Shown here: positions 29,912-38,317 of the stretch, piece by piece
Layout of the letters: each line of letters begins with the position of its first letter
Position numbering within the stretch: position 1 is the stretch's first letter
From: Leptospira perdikensis
Lineage (GTDB): Bacteria > Spirochaetota > Leptospiria > Leptospirales > Leptospiraceae
Direction: 5' to 3'
Length of the DNA stretch: 64,000 nucleotides
Assembly (NCBI RefSeq): GCF_004769575.1
Contig: NZ_RQGA01000003.1
Location: 682,001-746,000 of the forward strand
Made by a program: the position numbers and the translations under genes
Notes under the pieces: model-generated
Databases searched by the model: none
Seen by the model: only the letters and a program-made list of their open reading frames with translations
Told to the model about the DNA's origin: nothing

Positions 29912-30424
29912 ATGAAGCAATGGATTCTATTACTTCTACTTATTTTTAGTTTTCTCTCTTGCGAAGATCCTGAGAAAAAAAGCCGGAGCAATGCGGAAGG
30001 TTTTTTTGTGATTTGGTTTGAATCACTATTTAGAATTTCTGGGCCTTATGATTCTGCTTGCGATAACCCTAATTATTCCACTCCTCTTTCTTTGAACAGT
30101 CTCGTAACTTTAGGAACCTTCAGCCAGAAATACCGTATTACAACGGGTTCCAATGGTTTTAAATATGCATTTACGCTTTCAGGAGACTATCCGAATTGTG
30201 GGGTGACACTTTATGTTTATAATTGTTCAAAACCGAATGTTCATGCAAGGAATTCCGATGTAAATTGTGATTCTGGAACATTTTCAAACCATGTTTCTGG
30301 GGGTACACAAACATGTGTTATTCCTTCTTTTGCTAATCAGATGATTTTGATTTTGATTGAACCAAATTCATCATCATATCCTACTACTAAATGTTCTACG
30401 ATCACATTTGAGGCCCTACCTTGA
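29912..30424 (+). CDS. Cys-rich lipoprotein, paralogue 1 of 3
   Basis: 170 aa. The signal peptide MKQWILLLLLIFSFLSC has a lipobox (FLSC) followed by the acidic EDPEK. The mature part has six further conserved Cys (in DSACD, NCGVT, YNCS, NCDSG, TQTC and KCST) shared with the proteins encoded at 31843 and 32426, which suggests three disulfides in a small secreted beta-rich domain. Its 5' end is almost identical to the gene at 31843 and its 3' half to the gene at 32426. Probably surface-exposed; function unknown. It overlaps the SGNH hydrolase gene by 4 bp. Confidence 0.85.
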   Translation: MKQWILLLLLIFSFLSCEDPEKKSRSNAEGFFVIWFESLFRISGPYDSACDNPNYSTPLSLNSLVTLGTFSQKYRITTGSNGFKYAFTLSGDYPNCGVTLYVYNCSKPNVHARNSDVNCDSGTFSNHVSGGTQTCVIPSFANQMILILIEPNSSSYPTTKCSTITFEALP

Positions 30425-31770
30425 ATAAGTTTCTTATACTAACTATAGTGTTTTTTGGAAATTCAATGTTGGTTGCACAACCATTTGCAAATATACCTGA
30501 TACTGAATCTTGCAATACAAGCTCTATGTTTTCTTCACCAATTCAATCATCACCTGATCCAGTAAATCCACTTTACTACTCTAAAACTAGAGTAACTTTT
30601 TATGGGGATAGTCGCATTGACTTTGCCAATGCAGTTCCTTTGGGGTATAATCCGGCTTTGTATTATGCACCCTTGATTCAATCCGCAGATTATCCTGGGG
30701 TTTCTTTTTCCCTTGGACTTTTTTATGGAGTATCCAGTTTGGATTTTTATTTAGGCACGGATCCGAGTTGGAACATTCAAAATTTTGGCCATGGTGGCGA
30801 TAGTTCCATTGCAATGTTCGACCATTTGAAAAAATGTCTTGGTCGGCCTAATTATACTATCGCACCAAATGTTGCGTTTGAAATTGGAGGGAATGATTAT
30901 TTGCAGAATATGTTGATGATTATGCTTTTGCCTTGGAATGGAGATGCCTATATCAACAGAACTCTAAATAATATTGAAAGATCGATTACTCTCTTATACC
31001 AGAAAAGAAAAAATGTTTTAATTGTCGGGAATTATCCTGCTATTGGCTGGTCGGCATTGTTAGGGTTACCTGATGAACATAAGGGATTTGCATTTAAAAC
31101 ATTTAATTTTAAATACCAATATATCCTTCATAGGCGATCCATTTCCGATCAAATTTCTTTCGCCAATGCGCAAGCTTCCATCCAAGATATTTTAAAAGAT
31201 ATTTTGACCGAATATAATGGTGTGTCGATGGCTGATTTGTTGGGAGGGGTGATCTATGCTACTTTGACAAATCCAATCAATGATGATAAAAAATGTTTTG
31301 GAATGACGATACCTCAAAATGTGTTAGCCCCGTATTTCTGTTGGCTCGCTGCGAATCTTAGTGCACCAGGTACAATACCCTCTCATTTAATGCTTCGCCA
31401 AGAGTTACAATACCCTGAAATACAATCTAGGAGGCGACCGTATTTCCAAGCACAAGGATTAACTCTCGAATACTTACAAATTTGGGAAAAATTTATAAGT
31501 CCATTCACGGGAGAGCCTTGGGTTGTGAATGATGCTTTGATGGGAGATGTTGTGCATCCGAATGCCATTGGGCTTTCTGTTTGGGGCCAGCAGGTAGCCG
31601 CCAAAATCAAAAGTATGGGTTGGCATCTCCCAGCTGTTCCTCCTGTAACGACTCCTCCACCGCCACCGACAGATACTGGTGGTGAAGTGGTAGACAGACC
31701 AGAACCAAAACCAATTTCAGATTTAGAATTACTAATTCTATGTTTTTGGTTTGGATTTTGCCATTTATAA
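30421..31770 (+). CDS. Exported SGNH/GDSL-type hydrolase
   Basis: 449 aa with a signal peptide (MNKFLILTIVFFGNSMLVAQ). Catalytic blocks in order are FYGDSRIDF (Ser near residue 64), FGHGGDSS (Gly), IGGNDYL (Asn near residue 161) and DVVHPNAIG (Asp/His near residue 380). It would hydrolyse an ester or acyl group outside the cell or in the periplasm. After the domain comes a Pro-rich linker (PPVTTPPPPPTDTGG) and a hydrophobic end, LELLILCFWFGFCHL, unusual for the family and possibly a membrane tail. The start is a TTG overlapping the previous stop (TTGA), which implies translational coupling. Confidence 0.83.
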   Translation: MNKFLILTIVFFGNSMLVAQPFANIPDTESCNTSSMFSSPIQSSPDPVNPLYYSKTRVTFYGDSRIDFANAVPLGYNPALYYAPLIQSADYPGVSFSLGLFYGVSSLDFYLGTDPSWNIQNFGHGGDSSIAMFDHLKKCLGRPNYTIAPNVAFEIGGNDYLQNMLMIMLLPWNGDAYINRTLNNIERSITLLYQKRKNVLIVGNYPAIGWSALLGLPDEHKGFAFKTFNFKYQYILHRRSISDQISFANAQASIQDILKDILTEYNGVSMADLLGGVIYATLTNPINDDKKCFGMTIPQNVLAPYFCWLAANLSAPGTIPSHLMLRQELQYPEIQSRRRPYFQAQGLTLEYLQIWEKFISPFTGEPWVVNDALMGDVVHPNAIGLSVWGQQVAAKIKSMGWHLPAVPPVTTPPPPPTDTGGEVVDRPEPKPISDLELLILCFWFGFCHL

Positions 31771-31842
31771 TAAACTTAAATAAGATGATTCCTTTTTCGA
31801 TTCGCACCATTAGTGTAACCCTTGAAGAAGATAGGAAGTAAA

Positions 31843-32367
31843 ATGCTTCCTGTGAAGCAATGGATTCTATTACTGCTCCTTATTTTAAGTTTTCTCTCTT
31901 GCGAAGACCCTGAGAAAGAAAGCCGGAGCAATGCCGAAGGTTTTTTTGTGATTTGGTTTGAGACATTGTTTAGGAGTTCTGGATATGACTCTGCTTGTGA
32001 TAACGAAAGTCTGTCAACTCCCTTGACTCTAAGTTCTCCAGTGCTTTCCAGTTCCGTTCAGAAAAGATACCGATTCACTACAGGTTCGTCAGGACTGAAG
32101 TATAATTTTTCGGTATCTTCCGATTATCCAACCTGCGGAGTGATTATAGATATCAGGAGTTGCCGACCCCCTTATTCATTTGCTAGCGATAGTGGTATTG
32201 TCGTCTCCTGTAATTCAGGTGGCTACCGAAATTACGTATCCGGCGGAACACAAACATGTCAAATTTCTAATTTTTCGAACCAAGTAGTTCTAGTGTATTT
32301 GATTTCTGCTTCTTCATCTTATCCAACTACACCTTGCACAACGGTGCAGTTTGAGGTGATTCCTTGA
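31843..32367 (+). CDS. Cys-rich lipoprotein, paralogue 2 of 3
   Basis: 174 aa from the ATG at 31843, placed four bases after AGGAAG. The signal MLPVKQWILLLLLILSFLSC has the same lipobox and following residues (EDPEKESRSNAEGFFVIWFE) as paralogue 1, nearly identical at DNA level over the first 110 bases. The C-terminal part has the same six-Cys framework but is much more diverged. This mixed similarity suggests recombination between copies. Function unknown. Confidence 0.83.
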   Translation: MLPVKQWILLLLLILSFLSCEDPEKESRSNAEGFFVIWFETLFRSSGYDSACDNESLSTPLTLSSPVLSSSVQKRYRFTTGSSGLKYNFSVSSDYPTCGVIIDIRSCRPPYSFASDSGIVVSCNSGGYRNYVSGGTQTCQISNFSNQVVLVYLISASSSYPTTPCTTVQFEVIP

Positions 32368-32425
32368 TGAAATATCTAGATTTAACAAACTATGAAATTT
32401 CATTGAACTTTGTATTAGAAATTTT

Positions 32426-32941
32426 ATGAAACTAGTGATTGTGTTACTTCTACTTATGTTTACCTTTGTATCTTGCGAAGATCCTGATAAAGAAGGCGGA
32501 GTCAATAAAGAGGGATTGCTGCTGTTCGAGTTTCTTAATTTTATAGGCAGACAATCAGGGCAATATGATTCAGCTTGTGATGATCCAAATAAATCTATTC
32601 CTCTTCCTTTGAACAGTCTTGTAACTTTGGGTTCATTGAGCCAGAAGTATCGCATCACACCAGGTTCCGGTGGTTTGAAATATGCATTCACTCTGTCGGT
32701 CGACTATCCGAACTGTGGAGTAACACTTTTTATATACAATTGTACTAACCCGAACTTTTTTGCATCAAATGCAGATGTAAGTTGTGACTCTGGAACATTT
32801 TCAAACCATGTTTCTGGAGCTACACAAACATGTGTTATTCCTTCTTTTACAAATCAGATGATTTTGATTTTGATTCAGCCGAATTCAGCATTATACCCAA
32901 CGACTAAATGTTCTACCATCACCTTTGAGGCATTGCCATGA
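32426..32941 (+). CDS. Cys-rich lipoprotein, paralogue 3 of 3
   Basis: 171 aa with signal MKLVIVLLLLMFTFVSC and the EDPDKEGG start of the mature protein. The region from DSACD to the C-terminus (TKCSTITFEALP) is close to identical with paralogue 1, while residues 20-50 differ. The six-Cys framework is kept. It is the last gene of the island; a 58 bp gap separates it from paralogue 2 and it may have its own promoter. Confidence 0.83.
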   Translation: MKLVIVLLLLMFTFVSCEDPDKEGGVNKEGLLLFEFLNFIGRQSGQYDSACDDPNKSIPLPLNSLVTLGSLSQKYRITPGSGGLKYAFTLSVDYPNCGVTLFIYNCTNPNFFASNADVSCDSGTFSNHVSGATQTCVIPSFTNQMILILIQPNSALYPTTKCSTITFEALP

Positions 32942-33009
32942 AAGATATATTCGAATTTCTATGATCTGCAAAACCATTCAGTAAACTTTCCCTGATCCTC
33001 GTGTTCGTT

Positions 33010-33954
33010 CTACATGACCACTACTGGTATCTTCAAATACTTGGTAAAGTCTTCCAGTTTTGTGAATCGTTTTACAGTTTCAAAATCTTTTTCAGCTTCT
33101 GGGTATTGACGGGAAAGGTAGTGTAACCATTGTTTGATCCTGCCTGCACGACTTTTTGCTTCCATGTCTGCTTCTAAACTCAACCAATATTGAAATAAAA
33201 TTTCTTTCATTTCTTCCCAAGTAAGGCATTCGTTTTTATCCTGACGAATCATTAAAGCAAGGGCAGGGTTTGCAACAACTCCTCGGCCAATCATAATGTC
33301 TCTGCAACCAGAGATTTCTTTACACCGGTTTGCATCAGAGGTGGTCCAAATTTCTCCGTTGGCCACTACAGGAACCTTTACTGTAGTAACAATTTTTTGA
33401 ATCCAATCCCAGTAAGCAGGAGGTTTGTATCCGTCTGTTTTGGTTCTGGCATGAACCACAATTTCTTCAGCTCCGCCCTCTTCCAAAGCCTTGGCACAAA
33501 CAAGCGCCAGTTCGGTGGAGTCAAAACCGAGACGCATCTTGGCAGTCACAGGAATTTCTTGAGGAACAGCACTGCGAATAGCCTTTACAATCGCAAACAT
33601 CTGGTCGGGTTCTTTGAGAAGAGCAGCACCCCCACGGTTTCTGTTGACTGTAGGTGCAGGACATCCGAAATTAATATCAATACCATATGCACCAAGAGAT
33701 GCCACCTTACTTGCGTTCTCTGCCATACAAATGGGATCGGAACCTAATAGTTGCACTTTTACTGGAACCCCCGCTTTGGTTCGGCATCCATCATACAACT
33801 CAGGAACATATCGATAGAATCTATGAGATGGTAAGAGAGTATCGTTCACACGAATGAATTCGCTGACACATTCATCAAATCCACCTACGCGTGTTAGTGT
33901 ATCACGCAATCGGTAATCCAGAAGTCCTTCCATGGGGGCAAGTAAGATTCGCAA
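33010..33954 (-). CDS. dusC: tRNA-dihydrouridine synthase, DusC-like
   Basis: 314 aa flavoenzyme reducing a uridine of tRNA. It starts with LLAPMEGLLDYRLRDTL, the FMN-binding TIM-barrel start seen in DusC, and has INFGCPAPTVNRNRGGAALLK with the catalytic Cys (about residue 98), VHARTKTDGY, VVANGEIWT and MIGRGVVANP. The C-terminal RIKQWLHYLSRQYPEA segment is also DusC-like rather than DusA or DusB. The start is a TTG chosen because the family begins at this point. It follows the ThDP enzyme gene by 13 bp. Confidence 0.9.
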   Translation of the reverse strand: MRILLAPMEGLLDYRLRDTLTRVGGFDECVSEFIRVNDTLLPSHRFYRYVPELYDGCRTKAGVPVKVQLLGSDPICMAENASKVASLGAYGIDINFGCPAPTVNRNRGGAALLKEPDQMFAIVKAIRSAVPQEIPVTAKMRLGFDSTELALVCAKALEEGGAEEIVVHARTKTDGYKPPAYWDWIQKIVTTVKVPVVANGEIWTTSDANRCKEISGCRDIMIGRGVVANPALALMIRQDKNECLTWEEMKEILFQYWLSLEADMEAKSRAGRIKQWLHYLSRQYPEAEKDFETVKRFTKLEDFTKYLKIPVVVM

Positions 33955-33967
33955 AAGAAAAATAGTC

Positions 33968-35731
33968 CTATCCAGTCACTTTTCGCACCAGGGCTCGGCT
34001 GATCATTCGTATTTTTGCAGCAAATGGAAGGCGTTTTATGTTGGTTCCCACAATCCCTTGGGTGAAACGCGTTTTTTTACTGTAATCGATATGAACATCC
34101 AAAATGACGGGACGACCTTCTTGGGTAAGGTTCCAAGCAGTTTCTAATTTATCTTGGATCTCATCATTACTTTCTATTCGCAAATATTCCGCACCCGTTG
34201 CTACGGCAATCCCTTCAAAACGAGTGGTTCCAAGGACCGTACAGGTTTTACGATTGTAAGGGACTTGTTGGGCCTGTGCAATTTGAGCCAATTCGCCGTC
34301 ATTGAATACAGTAAAAATGGCTCCGATTTTGTTTCTACTAGCAGTTACAATTTCCATACAAGTCATAAGGAAAGCTCCATCACCTATGATTCCAATCACA
34401 GCCTTATCAGGATTTGCTAATTTTGTTGCGATCGTTGCCGGCACCGCATAACCCATACAATTAAAATCAGTAGGAGAAATCATATGTTTTGGTTGATGAA
34501 TGGGCATAAGTTCTGCTGTTAGAAATGTATGATTCCCATCATCTACGACAACAAACCCATCATCAGGTAAGGTTGTACGCAAAACACTGAAAAATTTTGC
34601 CGGATTGACTCTTTCCTTACTATCATGTTGAAACCATTCATCCTTGTACGCCTGTTTGTTTTTTAGGATATCTGATTTAATTTTTTCTGTTCGTTCTTTT
34701 CGACTATGATCCGTTAGTTGAATTTTAAGTTTTAACCGCTTAAGCAATTCTGGTAGTATTAATTTGGCATCACCTGTAATTCCTACTTTGGCAGGGTAAT
34801 TGGCATTTAAAACATCTGGATTGATATCGATATGAATTAGATTTTTTGGTACTGTTACTCCAAAACTTGCCGTTGCGATTTCGGCAAAACGAGTTCCCAC
34901 CGCGAGTAAACAATCACAATCAGAAAATGCCTTTGTAGCTGCCGGCACTGCTGCGACACCGAAACTCATTCCGCAGTGCAAAGGATGATTTCCTGGAAAA
35001 GAACTTAATCCCTGTAAGGTGGTAGAGACTGGTGCTCCGAGTAGTTCTGCAAGTTCAACTGTTGAAGTGGTCACATCGACCGCCCCCCATCCCAAAAACA
35101 GACCTGGTTTTTTGGCTTTTATCAATAATTCAACTGCTTCATCAACACTTGCCGAAGGAAATGGAGTATGAATCACTGTTTGTGTTTTACTATATTCTTT
35201 ATAAGTGGGAATGGATTCCACCGGACCCTCATAAAGTTGAATGTTTACTGGAATTTCTACAAATACAGGTCCTGGTTCTCCACTCACAGCGATTTGATAG
35301 GCTTCGTAAAGAGTTTCGACCACTTCCTCTTGTGATTTGATTTTGAAAGTTTTTTTCGTAATGGGTTTGAGCAGAGTATGTTGGTCCATATCATGCAATT
35401 GGTATTTAAATTGTGAATCACTACGCACACCACCAGCAATCACTAACATAGGAATCCCATCTAAAAAAGCCTCCCCAATTCCACTCGCGGCATGGGTCAC
35501 CCCCGCTGCCGGTACAATGACTACCGCTCCAATAGAATCACTGGTGCGACTGATTGCATCGGCCATAAACGCACCACAACCTTCATGAGTTACGAGCATA
35601 GGATGGATCAAATCAGAATTATTTAATTCATCATAGATTTCGGTATTGTGGACTCCTGGAATTCCAAAGGTATAACGAACTCCAATTTGTTCTAAAGCAT
35701 ATCTTACTAACCAAGCACCTGTTTTTTTCAT
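33968..35731 (-). CDS. Thiamine diphosphate-dependent enzyme (acetolactate synthase / benzoylformate decarboxylase superfamily)
   Basis: 587 aa with the three POX domains. The N-terminal domain has the catalytic Glu in VTHEGCGAFMADA (about residue 50), the middle domain is about 195-330, and the C-terminal ThDP-binding domain has GDGAFLMTCMEIVTASRNKIGAIFTVFND (quoted only in part here as GDG to NDG spacing). Homologues make acetolactate or decarboxylate 2-oxo acids. No small regulatory subunit gene of acetolactate synthase is adjacent, so a catabolic or other carboligase role is as likely. It follows the FAD dehydrogenase gene by 20 bp. Confidence 0.85.
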   Translation of the reverse strand: MKKTGAWLVRYALEQIGVRYTFGIPGVHNTEIYDELNNSDLIHPMLVTHEGCGAFMADAISRTSDSIGAVVIVPAAGVTHAASGIGEAFLDGIPMLVIAGGVRSDSQFKYQLHDMDQHTLLKPITKKTFKIKSQEEVVETLYEAYQIAVSGEPGPVFVEIPVNIQLYEGPVESIPTYKEYSKTQTVIHTPFPSASVDEAVELLIKAKKPGLFLGWGAVDVTTSTVELAELLGAPVSTTLQGLSSFPGNHPLHCGMSFGVAAVPAATKAFSDCDCLLAVGTRFAEIATASFGVTVPKNLIHIDINPDVLNANYPAKVGITGDAKLILPELLKRLKLKIQLTDHSRKERTEKIKSDILKNKQAYKDEWFQHDSKERVNPAKFFSVLRTTLPDDGFVVVDDGNHTFLTAELMPIHQPKHMISPTDFNCMGYAVPATIATKLANPDKAVIGIIGDGAFLMTCMEIVTASRNKIGAIFTVFNDGELAQIAQAQQVPYNRKTCTVLGTTRFEGIAVATGAEYLRIESNDEIQDKLETAWNLTQEGRPVILDVHIDYSKKTRFTQGIVGTNIKRLPFAAKIRMISRALVRKVTG

Positions 35732-35751
35732 GTGATCATACTCCCTTGTTT

Positions 35752-37377
35752 TTATCCTTTCCGTGAAATACTATCGTTGATTGATTTTGCGGCTGCTCTT
35801 GCTGTTAGGATACAACCAGATAAAAAAGTTCCTTCTAGAGACTTAAATCCACTAGCACCACCTCCACCAAATCCGGCCGCCTCACCGATGGCATATAATC
35901 CTTCTATAGGTGCACCTAACGAATCAATCACACGGCTTTGTAAGTCCGTTTGGATTCCACCTAAACTTTTACGTGTGATTAGTCTTAACTTGATTGCAAT
36001 GAGTGGTCCTGCTTTTGGATCTAGAATGGGTTTTGGGGAACAGGTGCGAACACGATCAGAACGCCATGATCTTGCATGTTGGATCCGCCTCAATTGGTCG
36101 TCGTTCCAAAGTCCTTTACCGCGTTTGATCACATCATCAAACTGAGTGACTTCTTGATTTAATACTTCGTAATCAATTGAATGATCAGCATTGAGACGAT
36201 TCATTTTTTCGACTAATTCTCGTAAGTTATTGGCAACAATAAAATGATCGCTTTCTTTTTGTAACTGTCGCACTAACCTGTGGTTTCCGAGTAAAACTTC
36301 CCTTAGAAAAGAAAAAAGTTTACGATCACGGATCATGGGGTTGTGTTCGGAACCGGAAACGGCAAGTTCCTTTGCTGCAATCCTCCAATTCAGAAGTTGC
36401 CAAGTATAAGGTTTTTCCAACTGCGACGTTTGTCGGCAAAGTTCATTCGTATCAAAACCTGTCATCATCGGTCGAGGCCCGATCCGACGACCTGAATGGT
36501 CGAGCCACAAGGCTGACTTACAAGGAATCAGACTGAGTCCATGAGCTTCAAATTGTGGTTTGGGATTCGGAATTCCCGCAGCATAATTCCACATTTTATC
36601 CAAATGTGTGAGGTTTCCGCCATGTTTTTTGACGGCATCATGAACTAGGCCATCGGCAAAAGGGTGAGAGCCGTTCAACATTTCCTTGGGAGGTTCGCCC
36701 CAAGGTTTGTGCCAATGTTCCCGCACCTTATCAAGGCAACCCGTGATACCACCTGTTGCTACCATTACATGGTCTGCATAAAATGTTAAGTCTTTCTTCC
36801 CCGTATTCTCTTGTTCGGCGATACAACCAACAATTCTTCCATTTTCTTTGATTAGATCCGTAACTTTGTGTTCAAATAGATAGTTTAGTTTTGCACTGTT
36901 GTGATGTTTTTTTAACAACTCTTCGAAACGTTCTACCAAACGATGGCCAGTTCCCCAAAGAACATGATAACGAGGAACAGAATTTCCTCTTTTGTATTCT
37001 CCTCTTTCTACCCAATTGACCACTGGAAAAAAATGTAAATTTAAACTTCTAAGCCAATGATATACTTGTCCAAGACTTTCATGTACATATTGTTCTGCCC
37101 ACTGTTTAGGAAAAACATCTTCGGCACTAAAGTTTGCAAAGGAATACCAATCATCCAAAGCAATTTCGGGAGTGTCTTTGATTCCTAAACGTTTTTGTAG
37201 CGGGGTACCTACTAGTGCCATTCCTCCAAACGAAAGTTTGGCGAGTCCACCCAGGTGTTCCGTTGTATCTCTTTCTAAAATTAAAACAGATTTTCCTTGG
37301 TTGAGGCATTCGTATGCTGCTACCAAACCTGCAATTCCTGCTCCAATGATAATGACATCGTTTCTTTTTACGACCAC
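35752..37377 (-). CDS. FAD-binding dehydrogenase (3-ketosteroid dehydrogenase/fumarate reductase flavoprotein superfamily)
   Basis: 541 aa. The N-terminal dinucleotide fold is DVIIIGAGIAGLVAAYE, with Glu near residue 36 (LERD) to bind FAD ribose. The C-terminal FAD-contacting segment GEAAGFGGGGASGFKSLEG followed by FLSGCILTARAAA identifies the FAD-binding dehydrogenase group. The substrate is unknown. The start is a GTG seven bases after GGAGGA. It is the first gene of an operon with the ThDP enzyme and dusC. Confidence 0.85.
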   Translation of the reverse strand: MVVKRNDVIIIGAGIAGLVAAYECLNQGKSVLILERDTTEHLGGLAKLSFGGMALVGTPLQKRLGIKDTPEIALDDWYSFANFSAEDVFPKQWAEQYVHESLGQVYHWLRSLNLHFFPVVNWVERGEYKRGNSVPRYHVLWGTGHRLVERFEELLKKHHNSAKLNYLFEHKVTDLIKENGRIVGCIAEQENTGKKDLTFYADHVMVATGGITGCLDKVREHWHKPWGEPPKEMLNGSHPFADGLVHDAVKKHGGNLTHLDKMWNYAAGIPNPKPQFEAHGLSLIPCKSALWLDHSGRRIGPRPMMTGFDTNELCRQTSQLEKPYTWQLLNWRIAAKELAVSGSEHNPMIRDRKLFSFLREVLLGNHRLVRQLQKESDHFIVANNLRELVEKMNRLNADHSIDYEVLNQEVTQFDDVIKRGKGLWNDDQLRRIQHARSWRSDRVRTCSPKPILDPKAGPLIAIKLRLITRKSLGGIQTDLQSRVIDSLGAPIEGLYAIGEAAGFGGGGASGFKSLEGTFLSGCILTARAAAKSINDSISRKG

Positions 37378-38317
37378 TATGAATTCCTCCGGTTACTTTA
37401 TATGAATCAAATAGAACTCAATTTCGCTTTATATAAAATGAATCGCTTACTTTTGTTTGTAATGATGTATTTTATGTCAGAATGTACACCATAAAAGTTC
37501 AAATGAAACAAATGCGACTCGTTTTTTCAAAGTGGTAAAGTTTAAATTTTAGAATTAATTTAATAACAAATGTGAGGTGATTGAAAATTTATAATTATAA
37601 CTAGAATCATTCTATAAAACGATATATCGCTTTTATGTTTAATTATTGTTAGTTTATTTTTGTCAATGTAACCGTGATTTTATATTTAATGTTTTATGGG
37701 TCGGCTCCATGTTCTCTCAGGAGTAGGGTAGGCTTCGTTACTATCGGAAAATATTTTTGTATTCATATTCGTTTTCATTTGTTGGTAAATGAATTTAAGA
37801 AAAGTGTTTTGGTGTTAATTGTTCTCAGATTCATTTTTAATGCTCGATGAAAATGATTCTTTAGTCCTTCCTTTTGAAAATAAACAAACAAACAAACTTT
37901 TTGATCCATTTAGAGGTGAAAAATAAGAAAGTATTAATTTTGTATGTAACTACAGTTATGTGATATTTTTAGAGGTGCTGCCGATTTAATTCGGTTTGGT
38001 CAAACAAGATTTTGACTATCGAAGAAATTGATTGGGTTTGATTCACTCAATCAATAAAATATAACGAATGGTGACTTTGTAGGCTATGAACCCTTGGGAA
38101 CTAGGCTCATGGAAAGGCTAAGTGCAGGTTTAGAGTGCTCTTCATTCCCCTAGGTGATGCCAGGTGATTCAGGATGCGTTTTTTTCTCTATTTCTGTAAA
38201 AAAGAATTTCCAACTTTGGAAATAAATGAATGAATCATTGATTGCTTTTCCCTTTTTCTTAATTCATAAGACTTAGTTTCCTTTCCTCTTTTATTTTGTT
38301 TTTCCGGAGTATCGGTT
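37378..38317. other. 940-bp A+T-rich gene-free region between divergent genes
   Basis: No coding frame longer than about 60 codons makes sense here. The stretch must hold the divergent promoters of the FAD-dehydrogenase operon and the chemoreceptor gene. It contains an inverted repeat ATTGATTG / CAATCAAT at 38027-38034 and 38048-38055, and a G+C-rich island at 38091-38178 listed separately. Two similar words, GATTCAT followed by ATAAAG, occur upstream of the FAD dehydrogenase on the minus strand (about 37390-37445). Confidence 0.6.
38085..38185 (+). ncRNA. Candidate structured RNA or leader element
   Basis: A compact island with 46 G or C in 88 bases (38091-38178, counted by eye) inside a region of roughly one quarter to one third G+C, ending in seven T residues (38179-38185). 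It contains CCCTTGGG, a possible pairing of CTAGG at 38101 with CCTAG near 38148, and an AGGTGAT word repeated 10 bases apart. It does not match a riboswitch consensus I know. It could be a small RNA, a leader of the chemoreceptor gene or a degenerate repeat. Confidence 0.3.

Noticed and set aside
38109..38153. 14-codon plus-strand frame (MERLSAGLECSSFP)
   Set aside because: No ribosome-binding site and chance frames of this length are common; kept only as part of the candidate RNA.
38085..38185. Cobalamin riboswitch
   Set aside because: GCCAGGTGATTCAGGATGC faintly resembles the B12 box, but the required box consensus and the upstream core elements are absent.
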